Below the pieces are notes generated by a model, which was given only the letters and a program-made list of their open reading frames with translations, had not been told where the DNA came from and made no database searches. This document shows positions 1-10,747 of a stretch of DNA of 41,172 nt, piece after piece. This DNA comes from an uncultured Merdimonas sp. (lineage in GTDB: Bacteria; Bacillota; Clostridia; Lachnospirales; Lachnospiraceae): NCBI GenBank assembly GCA_944375885.1, contig CALWBB010000232.1, positions 1-41,172 of the forward strand. Reading direction: 5' to 3'. Position 1 is the first letter of the stretch, and every line of letters begins with the position of its first letter. The position numbers were made by a program, and so were the translations under genes.

Positions 1-53
1 ACCAGCATCAGCGGGCCGGCAACTTCCTGTATGGTTCTGTATTCCTTTGGCAT
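1..53 (-). CDS. ntpB: V-type ATP synthase subunit B, N-terminal fragment
   Basis: Only the first 17 codons are inside the window, reading MPKEYRTIQEVAGPLML. This matches the usual N-terminus of the non-catalytic B subunit of bacterial and archaeal V/A-type ATPases. The start codon directly abuts the stop codon of ntpA, with no gap, so the two are almost certainly translationally coupled. B and A alternate in the A3B3 head, and A followed by B is the standard order in ntp operons. The rest of the gene lies beyond the window edge. Confidence 0.85.
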   Translation of the reverse strand, partial: MPKEYRTIQEVAGPLML

Positions 54-1820
54 TTAGAAGTCCTCCTTCCCGGCAGTCTCCGCGATCTCGGCGGCAAGCT
101 CCGCCTTCACCGCCTCATACTCTGTCTCAATCTTCTCGTCCGGCGTGTATTTGTAACGGCCAATCCGCTCGCGGACAGCCATTTTCAGCAGATCGTTGAT
201 GGAAGATCCGTTTTTCAGGGCCTCGCTGCACTGGTCGTAGAAGGCCAGCACCAGCCGCATCATCAGGTACTGCTTGCGAAGCGGCGTATAGGTGTCGATC
301 TCGTGGAAGGAATTCTGGTGAAGGAAGTCCTCGCGGATCGACCGGGCCGCCTCCATCTTCAGCCGGTCGGGGGCGGACAGGGCGTCCATACCCACCATCT
401 TCACAATCTCCTCCAGCTGGGCCTCGTCCTGCAGAAGGGACATCAGCCTCTGGCGAAGCTCCATCCAGTCAGGCGCCACGTTTTCGTCAAACCACCGACC
501 CATGTTGTCCACATACAGAGAGTAGCTGGTCAGCCAGTTGATGGCCGGGAAATGGCGCTTGTAGGCCAGGGCGGAATCCAGTCCCCAGTACACCTTCACG
601 ATACGCAGGGTCGCCTGGGACACCGGCTCGGAAATATCGCCTCCGGGCGGGGATACGGCCCCGATGACCGACAGCGCCCCCATGCGTCCGTCCTTTCCCA
701 GGGAAATCACCCGGCCCGCGCGCTCGTAGAACTGTGCCAGGCGGGAGCCCAGGTAAGCCGGATAGCCCTCCTCGCCGGGCATCTCCTCCAGGCGGCCGGA
801 CATCTCCCGCAGCGCCTCGGCCCACCGGGAGGTGGAGTCCGCCATCAGCGCCACCGAATATCCCATGTCGCGGAAATACTCCGCAATCGTAATACCTGTG
901 TAAATCGAAGCCTCACGGGCAGCCACCGGCATGTCCGAGGTGTTGGCTATCAATACGGTGCGCTCCATCAGGGAACGGCCCGTCTTCGGATCCTTCAGCT
1001 CCGGGAACTCGTTCAGCACGTCCGTCATCTCGTTGCCGCGCTCGCCGCAGCCGATGTAGACCACGATATCCGCCTCCGCCCATTTTGCCAGCTGGTGCTG
1101 GATCACGGTCTTGCCGGAGCCAAAGGGCCCAGGCACGGCGGCCACGCCGCCCTTGGCGATGGGGAACAGGGCGTCGATGACCCGCTGTCCTGTGATAAGC
1201 GGCATCTCGGGCGGCAGCTTCTCCGCGTAGGGGCGGCCCTTGCGGACCGGCCAGCGCTGCATCATGGTCAGCTCCTGGTCGCCGTCTTTCGTGGAAAGAA
1301 CCGCGACGGGCTCCTCCACCGTATACTCGCCCCTGGAAATGGACTTGACGGTTCCGGCCATATTCGGCGGAACCATAATCTTCTGCACCACGCTCTCCGT
1401 CTCCTGCACGGTGCCTAGCACGTCGCCGGCTTCCAGCTCGTCGCCCACAGCCACCGAGGGCACAAAGCTCCACTTCTTCTCCCGGTTCAGGGAGGGCACC
1501 TCCACGCCGCGCTTTAAATTATTGCCGGTAAGCCTTCGGATCTCGTCCAGCGGACGCTGGATTCCGTCGAAAATGCTGCCGATAAGGCCCGGTCCCAGCT
1601 CCACGGACAGGGGCACATTGATAGACTCCACCGGCTCGCCCGGCCCCAGGCCCGAGGTCTCCTCGTAGACCTGGATGGACGCCTCGTCCCCGTGCATCTC
1701 TATGATCTCGCCAATCAGACGCTCGGAGCTTACGCGGACCACGTCAAACATGTTCGCGTCCCGCATCCCCGCCGCGATGACCAGCGGTCCTGCTACTTTC
1801 TTAATCGTTCCTGTACTCAT
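54..1820 (-). CDS. ntpA: V-type ATP synthase subunit A (catalytic)
   Basis: This is the catalytic nucleotide-binding subunit of the A3B3 head. It has 588 residues, the usual family length. The Walker A motif GPFGSGKT is at residues 231-238, and GERGNEM and [16 protein letters not shown] follow in the expected order. The N-terminal beta-barrel (about residues 1-75) and the inserted non-homologous domain typical of V-type A subunits (about 110-185) are both present. The start ATG is preceded by GGTGGAG about 10 nt upstream. It follows subunit F across an unusually long, hairpin-rich gap and is fused end to start with ntpB. Nothing in the protein looks broken. Confidence 0.97.
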   Translation of the reverse strand: MSTGTIKKVAGPLVIAAGMRDANMFDVVRVSSERLIGEIIEMHGDEASIQVYEETSGLGPGEPVESINVPLSVELGPGLIGSIFDGIQRPLDEIRRLTGNNLKRGVEVPSLNREKKWSFVPSVAVGDELEAGDVLGTVQETESVVQKIMVPPNMAGTVKSISRGEYTVEEPVAVLSTKDGDQELTMMQRWPVRKGRPYAEKLPPEMPLITGQRVIDALFPIAKGGVAAVPGPFGSGKTVIQHQLAKWAEADIVVYIGCGERGNEMTDVLNEFPELKDPKTGRSLMERTVLIANTSDMPVAAREASIYTGITIAEYFRDMGYSVALMADSTSRWAEALREMSGRLEEMPGEEGYPAYLGSRLAQFYERAGRVISLGKDGRMGALSVIGAVSPPGGDISEPVSQATLRIVKVYWGLDSALAYKRHFPAINWLTSYSLYVDNMGRWFDENVAPDWMELRQRLMSLLQDEAQLEEIVKMVGMDALSAPDRLKMEAARSIREDFLHQNSFHEIDTYTPLRKQYLMMRLVLAFYDQCSEALKNGSSINDLLKMAVRERIGRYKYTPDEKIETEYEAVKAELAAEIAETAGKEDF

Positions 1821-1842
1821 TTAGAGGAATCTCCACCTTTCT

Positions 1843-1951
1843 GCCCCTTTCGGGCGCGCCGCCCGCAAAAGGCTTACTCTTTCGCCCGCGCCGGGCCTTT
1901 GGGCCCGGCGCAGGCGGCTCTTCGGGCCCGGCGGCCGCATTTTCCGGCCGC
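1843..1951 (-). other. GC-rich hairpin cluster between subunit F and subunit A genes
   Basis: The 136-nt gap holds three inverted repeats. GCGGCCG (1931-1937) pairs with CGGCCGC (1945-1951). GCGCCGGGCC (1888-1897) pairs perfectly with GGCCCGGCGC (1902-1911) over a 4-nt loop, and continues after one mismatch for four more pairs. GCCC (1843-1846) pairs with GGGC (1852-1855). None is followed by a T-run, so they do not look like terminators. As the gap sits between central-stalk genes and the head genes needed in three copies, an mRNA processing or stability role is plausible, but this is inference. Confidence 0.6.
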
Positions 1952-1956
1952 CCGCC

Positions 1957-2274
1957 TTACTTTGAAAACAGAATATCCGACCCGACCGCCTGCTCCACCG
2001 ACTTTCGGACGCTCTCCACGCCCCGGCCCGTATTGCCGGACACGCCCGGGATCAGGATAATGGCGGGAAAGACCCGCTCTCTGTATTTTTCTATGACAGC
2101 GGAAAGCTCCGCCGCCAGCTTTTCTGTAATATACACCACCGCATAGCCGCCGCCCGCCAGCTCATGGAGCTTTCTGGCGGCTTCCTCCGGGTCCTCCTCC
2201 GGAAAGGTGTCAAGGCCCAGAGCGGCAAAGCCGTAGATACTGTCGTAGTCTCCCAGCACTGCTATCTTATACAT
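1957..2274 (-). CDS. ntpG: V-type ATP synthase subunit F (central stalk)
   Basis: This 105-residue protein begins MYKIAVLGDYDSIYGFAALG, the typical start of the small Rossmann-like F subunit (NtpG in Enterococcus nomenclature). The fold continues with a VVYITEKLA segment and a PAIILIPG strand. It sits on the central rotor stalk with subunit D. The start codon lies inside the 3' end of the subunit C gene (8-nt overlap), with AGGGTAAGGGAA just upstream, so translation is coupled to C. The last residues reach into the stalk-binding C-terminal helix. Confidence 0.92.
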   Translation of the reverse strand: MYKIAVLGDYDSIYGFAALGLDTFPEEDPEEAARKLHELAGGGYAVVYITEKLAAELSAVIEKYRERVFPAIILIPGVSGNTGRGVESVRKSVEQAVGSDILFSK

Positions 2275-3238
2275 ACATTTCCCTTACCCTTTCCCGGATC
2301 GAAGCCTCCGGCATCCCCGTCCGCTTTCCGGAAAGGATGATGCGCACGGTCTTGATCTCATTTTCACGGGCCAGCGCGTAGGCCACCAGCGGCCCCACGG
2401 AGAACGGATTGTGCTTCTGGGGCTTCATGGCTTCGATCACCTGGTTGTCGCACCAGCGCTCGAACTCGGACATGGACTTGTCCAGGGCGTCCGCGGCTCC
2501 CCCGTAGGAGGCGCTCCTTAGGTACGCCTGAAGCTCCGCCCCGCCGCCTGCCGCCGCCCGGGCCAGGGCTTCGGTATCCAGCGTGCCGCAGGGAGCCAGG
2601 GCCCTCCGGACAAACTCCTCGGATTTCCCCGTCTTCTGGCAGCGGGCCGCGATGCGGATATCCGCCGAGGCCACAGCCGCCTCCGCGTAGTCCCGGAGCA
2701 CCGGGGCCTTTGCCTTCTGCCCTGCCTGCCAGAGCGCGGTAAGAGCCGCCCTGTCTATCATCACATCACAGAGCTGCCCGTCCTTCGTGTGAAGGAGGGT
2801 TTCAAAGGCCTCCCTCGCCACCCCCGCCATGTACTCCGGCAGGGCGTCGAAATCCTTCTCCCGGACAGCCCTTCGGATTTCCTCCGGGGAAGGCTTCGTG
2901 TTCTTATAATAAATGTGATCCACCGCCGCGCCGGTGCAGACCTCCTTGACCGCCGCCTTCAGGTTATGGAAGACATTCGTGTAGTCCAGAAGCTCAAAGA
3001 CAGACATATCCGGCATAAGCTCCCGGATTTCCTCCCAGGTCTTCTCCCGCTCTCTTGTGAGGATCGCGTCCCCGTCCCGGGGGGTGTCCGGACCGCCCCA
3101 GCCCTTTTCCGCCAGAAAGCTCACGCAGGCGTCATAGTCAGGCCGGGCCAGCAGCTGCTCGATCACTGCCGCCGAAAAAAGCTTCAGCTCCTTGCAGCGG
3201 ATCCGCGCGACCGCGTACACGTAATCCATATCAGACAT
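2267..3238 (-). CDS. ntpC: V-type ATP synthase subunit C (rotor collar)
   Basis: The protein has 323 residues and starts MSDMDYVYAVARIRCKEL, the typical beginning of the funnel-shaped C subunit (subunit d in eukaryotes), which links the central stalk to the membrane K ring. It is helical throughout with no membrane segment. The C-terminal part (NPFSVGPLVAYALARENEIK) carries the conserved stretch found near the end of this family. GGAGGT is about 7 nt before the ATG. It lies 23 nt after the E gene and overlaps the F gene by 8 nt. Confidence 0.94.
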   Translation of the reverse strand: MSDMDYVYAVARIRCKELKLFSAAVIEQLLARPDYDACVSFLAEKGWGGPDTPRDGDAILTREREKTWEEIRELMPDMSVFELLDYTNVFHNLKAAVKEVCTGAAVDHIYYKNTKPSPEEIRRAVREKDFDALPEYMAGVAREAFETLLHTKDGQLCDVMIDRAALTALWQAGQKAKAPVLRDYAEAAVASADIRIAARCQKTGKSEEFVRRALAPCGTLDTEALARAAAGGGAELQAYLRSASYGGAADALDKSMSEFERWCDNQVIEAMKPQKHNPFSVGPLVAYALARENEIKTVRIILSGKRTGMPEASIRERVREMYV

Positions 3239-3261
3239 TCCGGTAACCTCCTTTTCGGCTG

Positions 3262-3852
3262 TCAGGAAAACAGCACCTTGCGCGCCGCATCCTGCAGGGC
3301 CTCCTTCCTGCTGTCAAACATAGCCCGGAAGGTGCAGTTTTCTTCGACGCCGCCGTAGGCCAGGATAAAGCCGTTGTCAATGGCCGCGTTATCCCCGAGT
3401 CGTAAGGAACCGCCCCGCTCTGCGGCGATTTTCCCGATCTCCTTTTCAAAGCCGGCGGGAAATCTCTTCCGGTCTCTCTCGGAAAAACGGATTTCTCCCT
3501 CCAGAGGCTGGGCGCATTCCCGCAGCAGACGGCGGATCAGGTCAAAATAGGCGCTGTCCTCCAGGCTGTCCATTTTCTCATAAGCCTTCTTCAGCACTTC
3601 GGCGATGACCTCCTGCTTCGCCTGCAGGAGAAGCATCCGGCGCTTCCTGTCCGCCGAGGACCGGGTCCGCTCCAGATGGCGGGCGGCCTCCTCCTCTGCC
3701 TGGCGCGCGATAAGCTCCGCGCCGCTTTCCGCCTCCGCGTCCGCCTGGGCCAGAAGCTGATCCGCTTCCTCCCTGGCGGCCGCCAGACGGCTGTCCGCCT
3801 CCGCCTTCGCCTCCGCCTGAAGCTGGCTTAACATTATATCAAGACCTGTCAT
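3262..3852 (-). CDS. ntpE: V-type ATP synthase subunit E (peripheral stalk)
   Basis: This 196-residue protein has a long charged, alanine-rich coiled coil over about the first 100 residues (repeats of AEAKAEADSRLAAAREEA type), followed by a globular C-terminal domain with the AIDNGFILAYGGVEEN stretch typical of subunit E. E pairs with the G/H-type subunit to form the peripheral stalks that hold the head still. The start is preceded by GGAG about 11 nt upstream. It lies between the K and C genes, as in other ntp operons. Confidence 0.93.
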   Translation of the reverse strand: MTGLDIMLSQLQAEAKAEADSRLAAAREEADQLLAQADAEAESGAELIARQAEEEAARHLERTRSSADRKRRMLLLQAKQEVIAEVLKKAYEKMDSLEDSAYFDLIRRLLRECAQPLEGEIRFSERDRKRFPAGFEKEIGKIAAERGGSLRLGDNAAIDNGFILAYGGVEENCTFRAMFDSRKEALQDAARKVLFS

Positions 3853-3907
3853 AATTTACAGTTCTCCTTTTCCGTACCTTTGCCATTACGCTTACCGGAA
3901 ATCCCGT

Positions 3908-6456
<2,549 letters not shown>

Positions 6457-6491
6457 ATACATCCCTCCTTTCGTCGTCTCGTCTTATCTGT

Positions 6492-6559
6492 CTGCGGTCT
6501 GGCGTGCGCCCGTCGGGCGCAGCGCCAGACCGCAGGCTCCTGGGGCCGCAGCTTGCGGC
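6492..6559 (-). other. Long hairpin plus short hairpin between peripheral-stalk and subunit I genes
   Basis: CTGCGGTCTGGCG (6492-6504) and its perfect complement (6523-6535) enclose TGCGCCC (6505-6511) and GGGCGCA (6515-6521) around a 3-nt loop. Together they form a 20-bp stem with a single bulged G. A second hairpin pairs GCCGCA (6545-6550) with TGCGGC (6554-6559). There is no T-run after the stem, and the downstream ATPase genes need this transcript, so a complete terminator is unlikely. Partial termination or mRNA stabilisation is possible. Confidence 0.65.
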
Positions 6560-6564
6560 TCTCT

Positions 6565-6873
6565 CTATACCAGCGCCGCCAGCACGGCCTCCACAGCCTT
6601 GTCCTCGCTGCGGGCTGCCAGGGATTTGAGAGCGGCCGCCTCGCGGACCGCCGCATCCTCTTCTTCCGCCAGAAGCCTCTCGCCTTCGGCCTTCGCCTCA
6701 GCCATCCGGGCCGCCGCCCGTTCTCTGGCTGCCTCCAGGGCCTGGGCCTTTCGCGCCTCTGCCTGTGCTTTTGCTTCCTTCAAAAGCTCCGCGCTGTCCT
6801 GCCCCGCCTGGCGCAGCAGCTCGTCCGTCTGGCCTTCTGTCTCCTTCACGGCCGCCACAGCTTCTTCTATCAT
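6565..6873 (-). CDS. ntpF: V-type ATP synthase peripheral-stalk subunit (G/H type)
   Basis: This 102-residue, almost wholly helical protein is very rich in Ala, Glu, Lys and Arg (LRQAGQDSAELLKEAKAQAE). That is the look of the small stalk subunit called G or H, NtpF in Enterococcus, which pairs with subunit E. It is the first gene after the operon promoter, the usual place in Clostridial operons. The ribosome site GGCGGTGAG is only moderately good and close to the ATG. Identification rests on composition, length and position, because this family has little sequence conservation. Confidence 0.82.
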   Translation of the reverse strand: MIEEAVAAVKETEGQTDELLRQAGQDSAELLKEAKAQAEARKAQALEAARERAAARMAEAKAEGERLLAEEEDAAVREAAALKSLAARSEDKAVEAVLAALV

Positions 6874-6942
6874 CGTCTCACCGCCTTATTTACTCTGCCT
6901 GCGGCCCTCCAAAAGAAGGCCGCTCCTCAAGTTATAACTGTA

Positions 6943-6971
6943 TTTATACCCCAACAATGATCTGGCGTCAA
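6943..6971 (-). promoter_or_regulatory. Promoter of the V-ATPase operon
   Basis: Read on the minus strand, TTGACG (6966-6971), a 17-nt spacer and TATAAA (6943-6948) form a good sigma-A-type promoter. An A/T-tract stretch lies directly upstream of the -35 (6972-6992) and could act as an UP element. Transcription would begin near 6936, giving a leader of about 60 nt. That leader contains a short GCGGCC/GGCCGC hairpin (6901-6923). Confidence 0.75.
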
Positions 6972-7081
6972 ATTAATTTTTCATTAAAAATTCCAATGCA
7001 AAACAGTCTCTTCCTATCTAAACAGCATACCCTCACAAAGCCTTTTTCAACCATTTTTCTTTCCCCTTCTGCATGATCTTG

Positions 7082-8305
7082 CTATTCACATCTTTGAATC
7101 GGCCGTGAACGGGAACGCATAATCAGGTACACAATCAGGAACACCAGAGCCATCTGCAGGCTCATCATGGAATAGTCCATGTCTAAAAGCACCAAAAGGG
7201 CGATCCAGGTGCCAGCCATCAGAAAGCTTCTGCCCTTCACCAGGGTATAAATGACGATACCCAGAAAGAGAAGAGTGAAGCAAATCCCCACCGGGATGGA
7301 GAAGCGCAGCATCTGGTTCAGGAAGACATTGTGGGCGTTGTTCACCAGAAGCCCCGTCTCCGTCTCAATCATGGAGGTGCCAAAGCGCATACCCCAGCCT
7401 TCCGGATGCTCCACGATCACCTGCCAGACCGCCTTCCAGATGTGGGTGCGCCCTCCCAGCGACAGAATGTCCCTTTCCTTTAAGAGCTCATACGCAGCAG
7501 CCCCCGCCATCGCAAGAAAGCCCGCGCCCGCGGCAAAATGCCACTTCTTTGGCCGGAAGCTTTTCCAATTTATCTGATCCAGCATGCCGCCCAGGATAAT
7601 CAGAAAGACGCCTGCGATGCCCGTCCAGGAATGGGTCAGCCAAAGACAGAACAACAGCACTGCCATGCTCAGGAGAAAGGTCAGCATATTCTTAAATTTT
7701 TTCCGGTACGCCACAAAAAGCGCCGTGAACGCGGTCAGCATCAGCGCATACTCGCTCTTGTGGCTGTAGATCCAGTAATGCCGCGTCTCATAAAAATTTT
7801 CCGGCAGCTCAAAAAAGATAAAGTGATTGTTGCAGATCAGCAGATTCGTGTAGCCCAGGAAATAGTAAATGATACTGCCTACATTGGAAATCACGATGCA
7901 ACGCAGCAGAAAACGGATATTGTCATGCTTTCCGCCGTCCAGGCTCACCCGGAAGCCCGCAAGTACCGCTATAAGCAGGAACGCCACGGTATTATTGGCC
8001 TGCTCCCAGTACCAGTGCAGATATGTATGGTTAAAATAAAGAGAGCAGACGTTGTACAAAAACAAAAGCCCAAAATACACGATGCCCGCCAGCTTCCAGA
8101 AGGACTGGCGCAGGCTGCCTAAGTTCTGCGCCAGCTGCAGAAGCATATACAGCACAAGCAAAAAATAAGCCCAGGAAAAGCCCGCGTAATAAGCGCTTTG
8201 GTATACGTCTGTATAAGGGCTGTAAAACGCCGGGAACAACAGCATCAGCACAAAGGCCCCCCGCAAAACCCAGGAATCAATCTCATGTTCTTTCAACCAG
8301 TTCAT
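7082..8305 (-). CDS. O-antigen ligase / polymerase family membrane protein
   Basis: This 407-residue protein has about ten hydrophobic segments and the Wzy_C-type pattern: a loop ending HSWTGIAG, then a large loop carrying NNAHNVFLNQML before the last helices. Members either polymerise lipid-linked repeats (Wzy) or transfer finished chains (WaaL-like). The start MNWLKEHEIDSW is chosen because GAGAGGAG lies just upstream; the open frame extends 45 codons further without a comparable site. A separate Wzy-like protein is encoded at 23818-25077 inside the AT-rich part of the locus, so this GC-rich copy outside that part may be the chain-transfer enzyme. That last point is inference. Confidence 0.75.
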   Translation of the reverse strand: MNWLKEHEIDSWVLRGAFVLMLLFPAFYSPYTDVYQSAYYAGFSWAYFLLVLYMLLQLAQNLGSLRQSFWKLAGIVYFGLLFLYNVCSLYFNHTYLHWYWEQANNTVAFLLIAVLAGFRVSLDGGKHDNIRFLLRCIVISNVGSIIYYFLGYTNLLICNNHFIFFELPENFYETRHYWIYSHKSEYALMLTAFTALFVAYRKKFKNMLTFLLSMAVLLFCLWLTHSWTGIAGVFLIILGGMLDQINWKSFRPKKWHFAAGAGFLAMAGAAAYELLKERDILSLGGRTHIWKAVWQVIVEHPEGWGMRFGTSMIETETGLLVNNAHNVFLNQMLRFSIPVGICFTLLFLGIVIYTLVKGRSFLMAGTWIALLVLLDMDYSMMSLQMALVFLIVYLIMRSRSRPIQRCE

Positions 8306-8365
8306 CTTGAAACTCCTCTCTGCAGCATCCAGCCCCGCCGTCCGGCGTGCGCCTTTTATCAGTCT

Positions 8366-8394
8366 ATTATAGCCCAGACAGGGCGGGGATACAA
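8366..8394 (-). promoter_or_regulatory. Promoter for the O-antigen ligase-like gene
   Basis: On the minus strand, a perfect TATAAT (8366-8371) lies 17 nt after a weak -35, TTGTAT (8389-8394). Transcription would start near 8359, about 54 nt before the preferred start codon at 8305. That supports the shorter start, since the longer reading frame would begin upstream of the promoter. Confidence 0.6.
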
Positions 8395-8433
8395 GTAGAC
8401 AGCGCCCGGAAGCCGCGATTCTATCTTTAGTGT

Positions 8434-8462
8434 TTGACAAGCCCTTCCAGATCTTTTATGAT
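8434..8462 (+). promoter_or_regulatory. Promoter for the priming sugar transferase
   Basis: TTGACA (8434-8439), a 17-nt spacer and TATGAT (8457-8462) form a near-consensus sigma-A promoter pointing at the gene at 8556. It is only about 40 bp from the minus-strand promoter, so the two genes share a divergent control region. Confidence 0.75.
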
Positions 8463-8555
8463 ATTTTATGATACGAGAAGGAACAACGCCGGTCCGCCAG
8501 GGACTGCCAGGCCGCCCGCGCGCCGGTTCCAGAGTTCCCGGAAAGGAAGAACGCC

Positions 8556-9983
8556 ATGTCAAACATCAGCCAGAAACAGCGCCTTATCCAAAATTATACC
8601 CTGCTGGCAGTAGAATGCTTCTGCATCATCCTGTCCTTCGCTCTGGCTCTTCTGACCAGGGGCGTGGAACAAAGTTACCACCCTTATTCCGATACCTACA
8701 TCACAACAGTGGCCTGCATCCTTTTCTTCCACCTGCTGTCCTACTATCTGTTTGACTGGAACACGAATATCTTCCGGCGGGGCTACTATGTGGAGCTCGT
8801 AGCCGTGTGCAAATACAATCTTGTGCTCATTTTTTTCTTGAGCTTTTTTCTGTATGTCTCGAAGCTTGCCGAGGATTTTTCCCGCCTGGTCTTCGTCTAC
8901 TTTTTTATTTACAATATCCTGCTGACCTATGTCGGCCACCTGCTGCTGAAACAGTACTTTACCAAAGTGTACCGCACCAGCTCCGGCAGCAATAAAATGT
9001 TTCTTATCGCCACCTCAGACTCCGCCCTCCAGGTTCTGGAAAAGCTGAGCGCTTCCCCGGAATGGAGCTTCGAAGTCAGCGGCATCGTCCTGATGGATCA
9101 GGAGACAGCAGAAGCAGGAGGCAAAATCGGGGGCGTGTCTGTAGCCGCCGGCCGCGCAGATCTCTATGAGCAGTTGAAAACCAGGGTCATCGACGAGGTC
9201 TTCATCCATCTTCCCGACTATGCCAGGGAGCAGATTGAAGAGCTTATCATCCGCTTTGAAAGCATGGGCGTCACCGTCCATGTCAACATCGATTATTTTA
9301 ATAATGTCATCGCCCACAAGACGACAGAATCCTTCGCTGGCTTTACCGTGCTTTCTTATGAAGCCAGCACCTTCGATTACCGCAGGCTTTTTGTCAAGCG
9401 GATCATCGATATCCTCGGTTCCCTTGTGGGGCTGGCTGTCACTGCTGTGCTGACGCCTTTCATCGCCCTGGCCATCAAAGCCGATTCCCCGGGCCCTGTC
9501 TTCTTCGCGCAAAAACGCGTGGGAAAAAACGGGCGCTATTTCCGCCTCTACAAATTCCGCTCTATGTATATAGACGCTGAGGAAAGAAAGGCCGAACTGA
9601 TGGCACAAAATGAAATGGACGGCCCCATGTTCAAGGTAGAGCACGACCCCCGCGTCACCCGGGTGGGGGCATTTCTGCGCAAAACCAGCCTGGACGAGCT
9701 GCCCCAATTCTTCAACATTCTGGTTGGAAATATGAGCCTTGTGGGCACGCGCCCGCCTACGGTGGACGAATTTAAGGAATACGATCTCTACTACCGCCGC
9801 CGCCTGAGCATCAAGCCCGGCCTGACCGGCCTCTGGCAGGTCAGCGGCCGCAGCGATATCACGGACTTCCGCGAGGTGCTGAAACTGGATCTGGAGTACA
9901 TCGACAACTGGAGCCTGGCCTCCGACATCCGGATTCTGCTGATGACGGTGTGGGTGGTGATCATGAAAAAGGGGGCGAGGTGA
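8556..9983 (+). CDS. Polyprenyl glycosylphosphotransferase (WbaP/CpsE type), priming enzyme
   Basis: The 475-residue protein moves a sugar-1-phosphate from a nucleotide sugar onto undecaprenyl phosphate, the first step of capsule or exopolysaccharide repeat assembly. It has four N-terminal membrane helices (about residues 15-130), a CoA_binding_3-like Rossmann domain (about 140-235) and a C-terminal bacterial sugar transferase domain. That domain starts [13 protein letters not shown] and contains [34 protein letters not shown] and [23 protein letters not shown] precedes the ATG. It is transcribed away from the other assembly genes. Confidence 0.94.
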   Translation: MSNISQKQRLIQNYTLLAVECFCIILSFALALLTRGVEQSYHPYSDTYITTVACILFFHLLSYYLFDWNTNIFRRGYYVELVAVCKYNLVLIFFLSFFLYVSKLAEDFSRLVFVYFFIYNILLTYVGHLLLKQYFTKVYRTSSGSNKMFLIATSDSALQVLEKLSASPEWSFEVSGIVLMDQETAEAGGKIGGVSVAAGRADLYEQLKTRVIDEVFIHLPDYAREQIEELIIRFESMGVTVHVNIDYFNNVIAHKTTESFAGFTVLSYEASTFDYRRLFVKRIIDILGSLVGLAVTAVLTPFIALAIKADSPGPVFFAQKRVGKNGRYFRLYKFRSMYIDAEERKAELMAQNEMDGPMFKVEHDPRVTRVGAFLRKTSLDELPQFFNILVGNMSLVGTRPPTVDEFKEYDLYYRRRLSIKPGLTGLWQVSGRSDITDFREVLKLDLEYIDNWSLASDIRILLMTVWVVIMKKGAR

Positions 9984-9996
9984 CCCCCCTTCTTTT
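9969..9996. terminator. Terminator hairpin between convergent genes
   Basis: AAGGGGG (9969-9975) pairs with the C-rich run ending CTT (9985-9991), with an A-rich flank on one side and TTCTTTT on the other. The hairpin overlaps the stop codon of the priming transferase and lies just after the end of the convergent WecG/TagA gene, so it could stop transcription from both sides. Confidence 0.65.
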
Positions 9997-10747
9997 ATCT
10001 CTCTTCCCTCCTTACCAGCCACAGGTACTTCGTATTCGTCACCAGGTAGCGTTTAAACAGCCGGACTGGATCCTGCAGCAGCCGGTACAGCCACTCCAGG
10101 CTGCATTTCTGCATCCACTTAGGGGCGCGTTTCAGGCGGCCTGCGTGGTAATCGAAGCCGGCGCCCACGCCGATCATCAGCCCGCGCACCCGGCCTTCAT
10201 GGGCCGCCATCCACCGTTCCTGCTTGGGCGCTCCCAAGCCCACCCAGACGAAATCCGCCTGCGCTTCATTGATCCTCTCTATGTCCTGCCTGTCCTCCTG
10301 CGCTGTCAGGGGCCGGAAGGGCGGTGAATACATGCCTGCAATCTGGAGCCCCGGATAGTTCTTTTCCAGTTCCACCCGAAGCGCGCGAAGCGTCTCTTCT
10401 GTGCTTCCATAAAAATAATGGCGCCAGCCGTGTACGGCCGAAATCCGGAAAATCTCTCCCATCAGATCCGGACCGGTCACGCGCTCCGCCTCCGCAAAGC
10501 CGCGCTTTCGGCTGGTAAGTGACAGCGGCTTTCCATCCGGCAGGGCGATGGCTGCGCCGTTCTGAACAGCGCGGTAGCCCTCGTCTTCATAAGCCGTTAC
10601 CGTCGTATGCACATTGGAAACGCAGATATATGATCCAGAAAGTTCCAAAAGATGTGCGCACAAATAAGATACTGTTTTTTCCATATTTGTCACCGCAATA
10701 TTCACACCCAGAATATTGCAGACGGGAAATGGATGTCTCTCAGGCAT
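9995..10747 (-). CDS. WecG/TagA/CpsF family glycosyltransferase (GT26)
   Basis: This 250-residue enzyme belongs to the family that adds N-acetylmannosamine or a similar sugar to a lipid-linked primer. Signature pieces are ALPDGKPL (catalytic aspartate region), YFYGSTEET, WVGLGAPKQERWM and GVGAGFDYHAGRLKRAPKWM, with a basic C-terminus for membrane binding. The start MPERHPF overlaps the stop of the upstream GT4 gene by 8 nt and has AGAGAGGA about 12 nt upstream. An ATG 10 codons earlier is possible but has a poor ribosome site. It probably acts second, after the priming transferase. Confidence 0.9.
   Translation of the reverse strand: MPERHPFPVCNILGVNIAVTNMEKTVSYLCAHLLELSGSYICVSNVHTTVTAYEDEGYRAVQNGAAIALPDGKPLSLTSRKRGFAEAERVTGPDLMGEIFRISAVHGWRHYFYGSTEETLRALRVELEKNYPGLQIAGMYSPPFRPLTAQEDRQDIERINEAQADFVWVGLGAPKQERWMAAHEGRVRGLMIGVGAGFDYHAGRLKRAPKWMQKCSLEWLYRLLQDPVRLFKRYLVTNTKYLWLVRREER

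Noticed and set aside
303-1418. Long plus-strand open frame of 371 codons across subunit A
   Set aside because: It is the complement of the ntpA gene, with no ribosome site or recognisable sequence. Its length comes from high GC content.
9015-10022. 335-codon minus-strand frame opposite the priming transferase
   Set aside because: The plus-strand protein has all family motifs, while this frame has none and crosses the convergent terminator.
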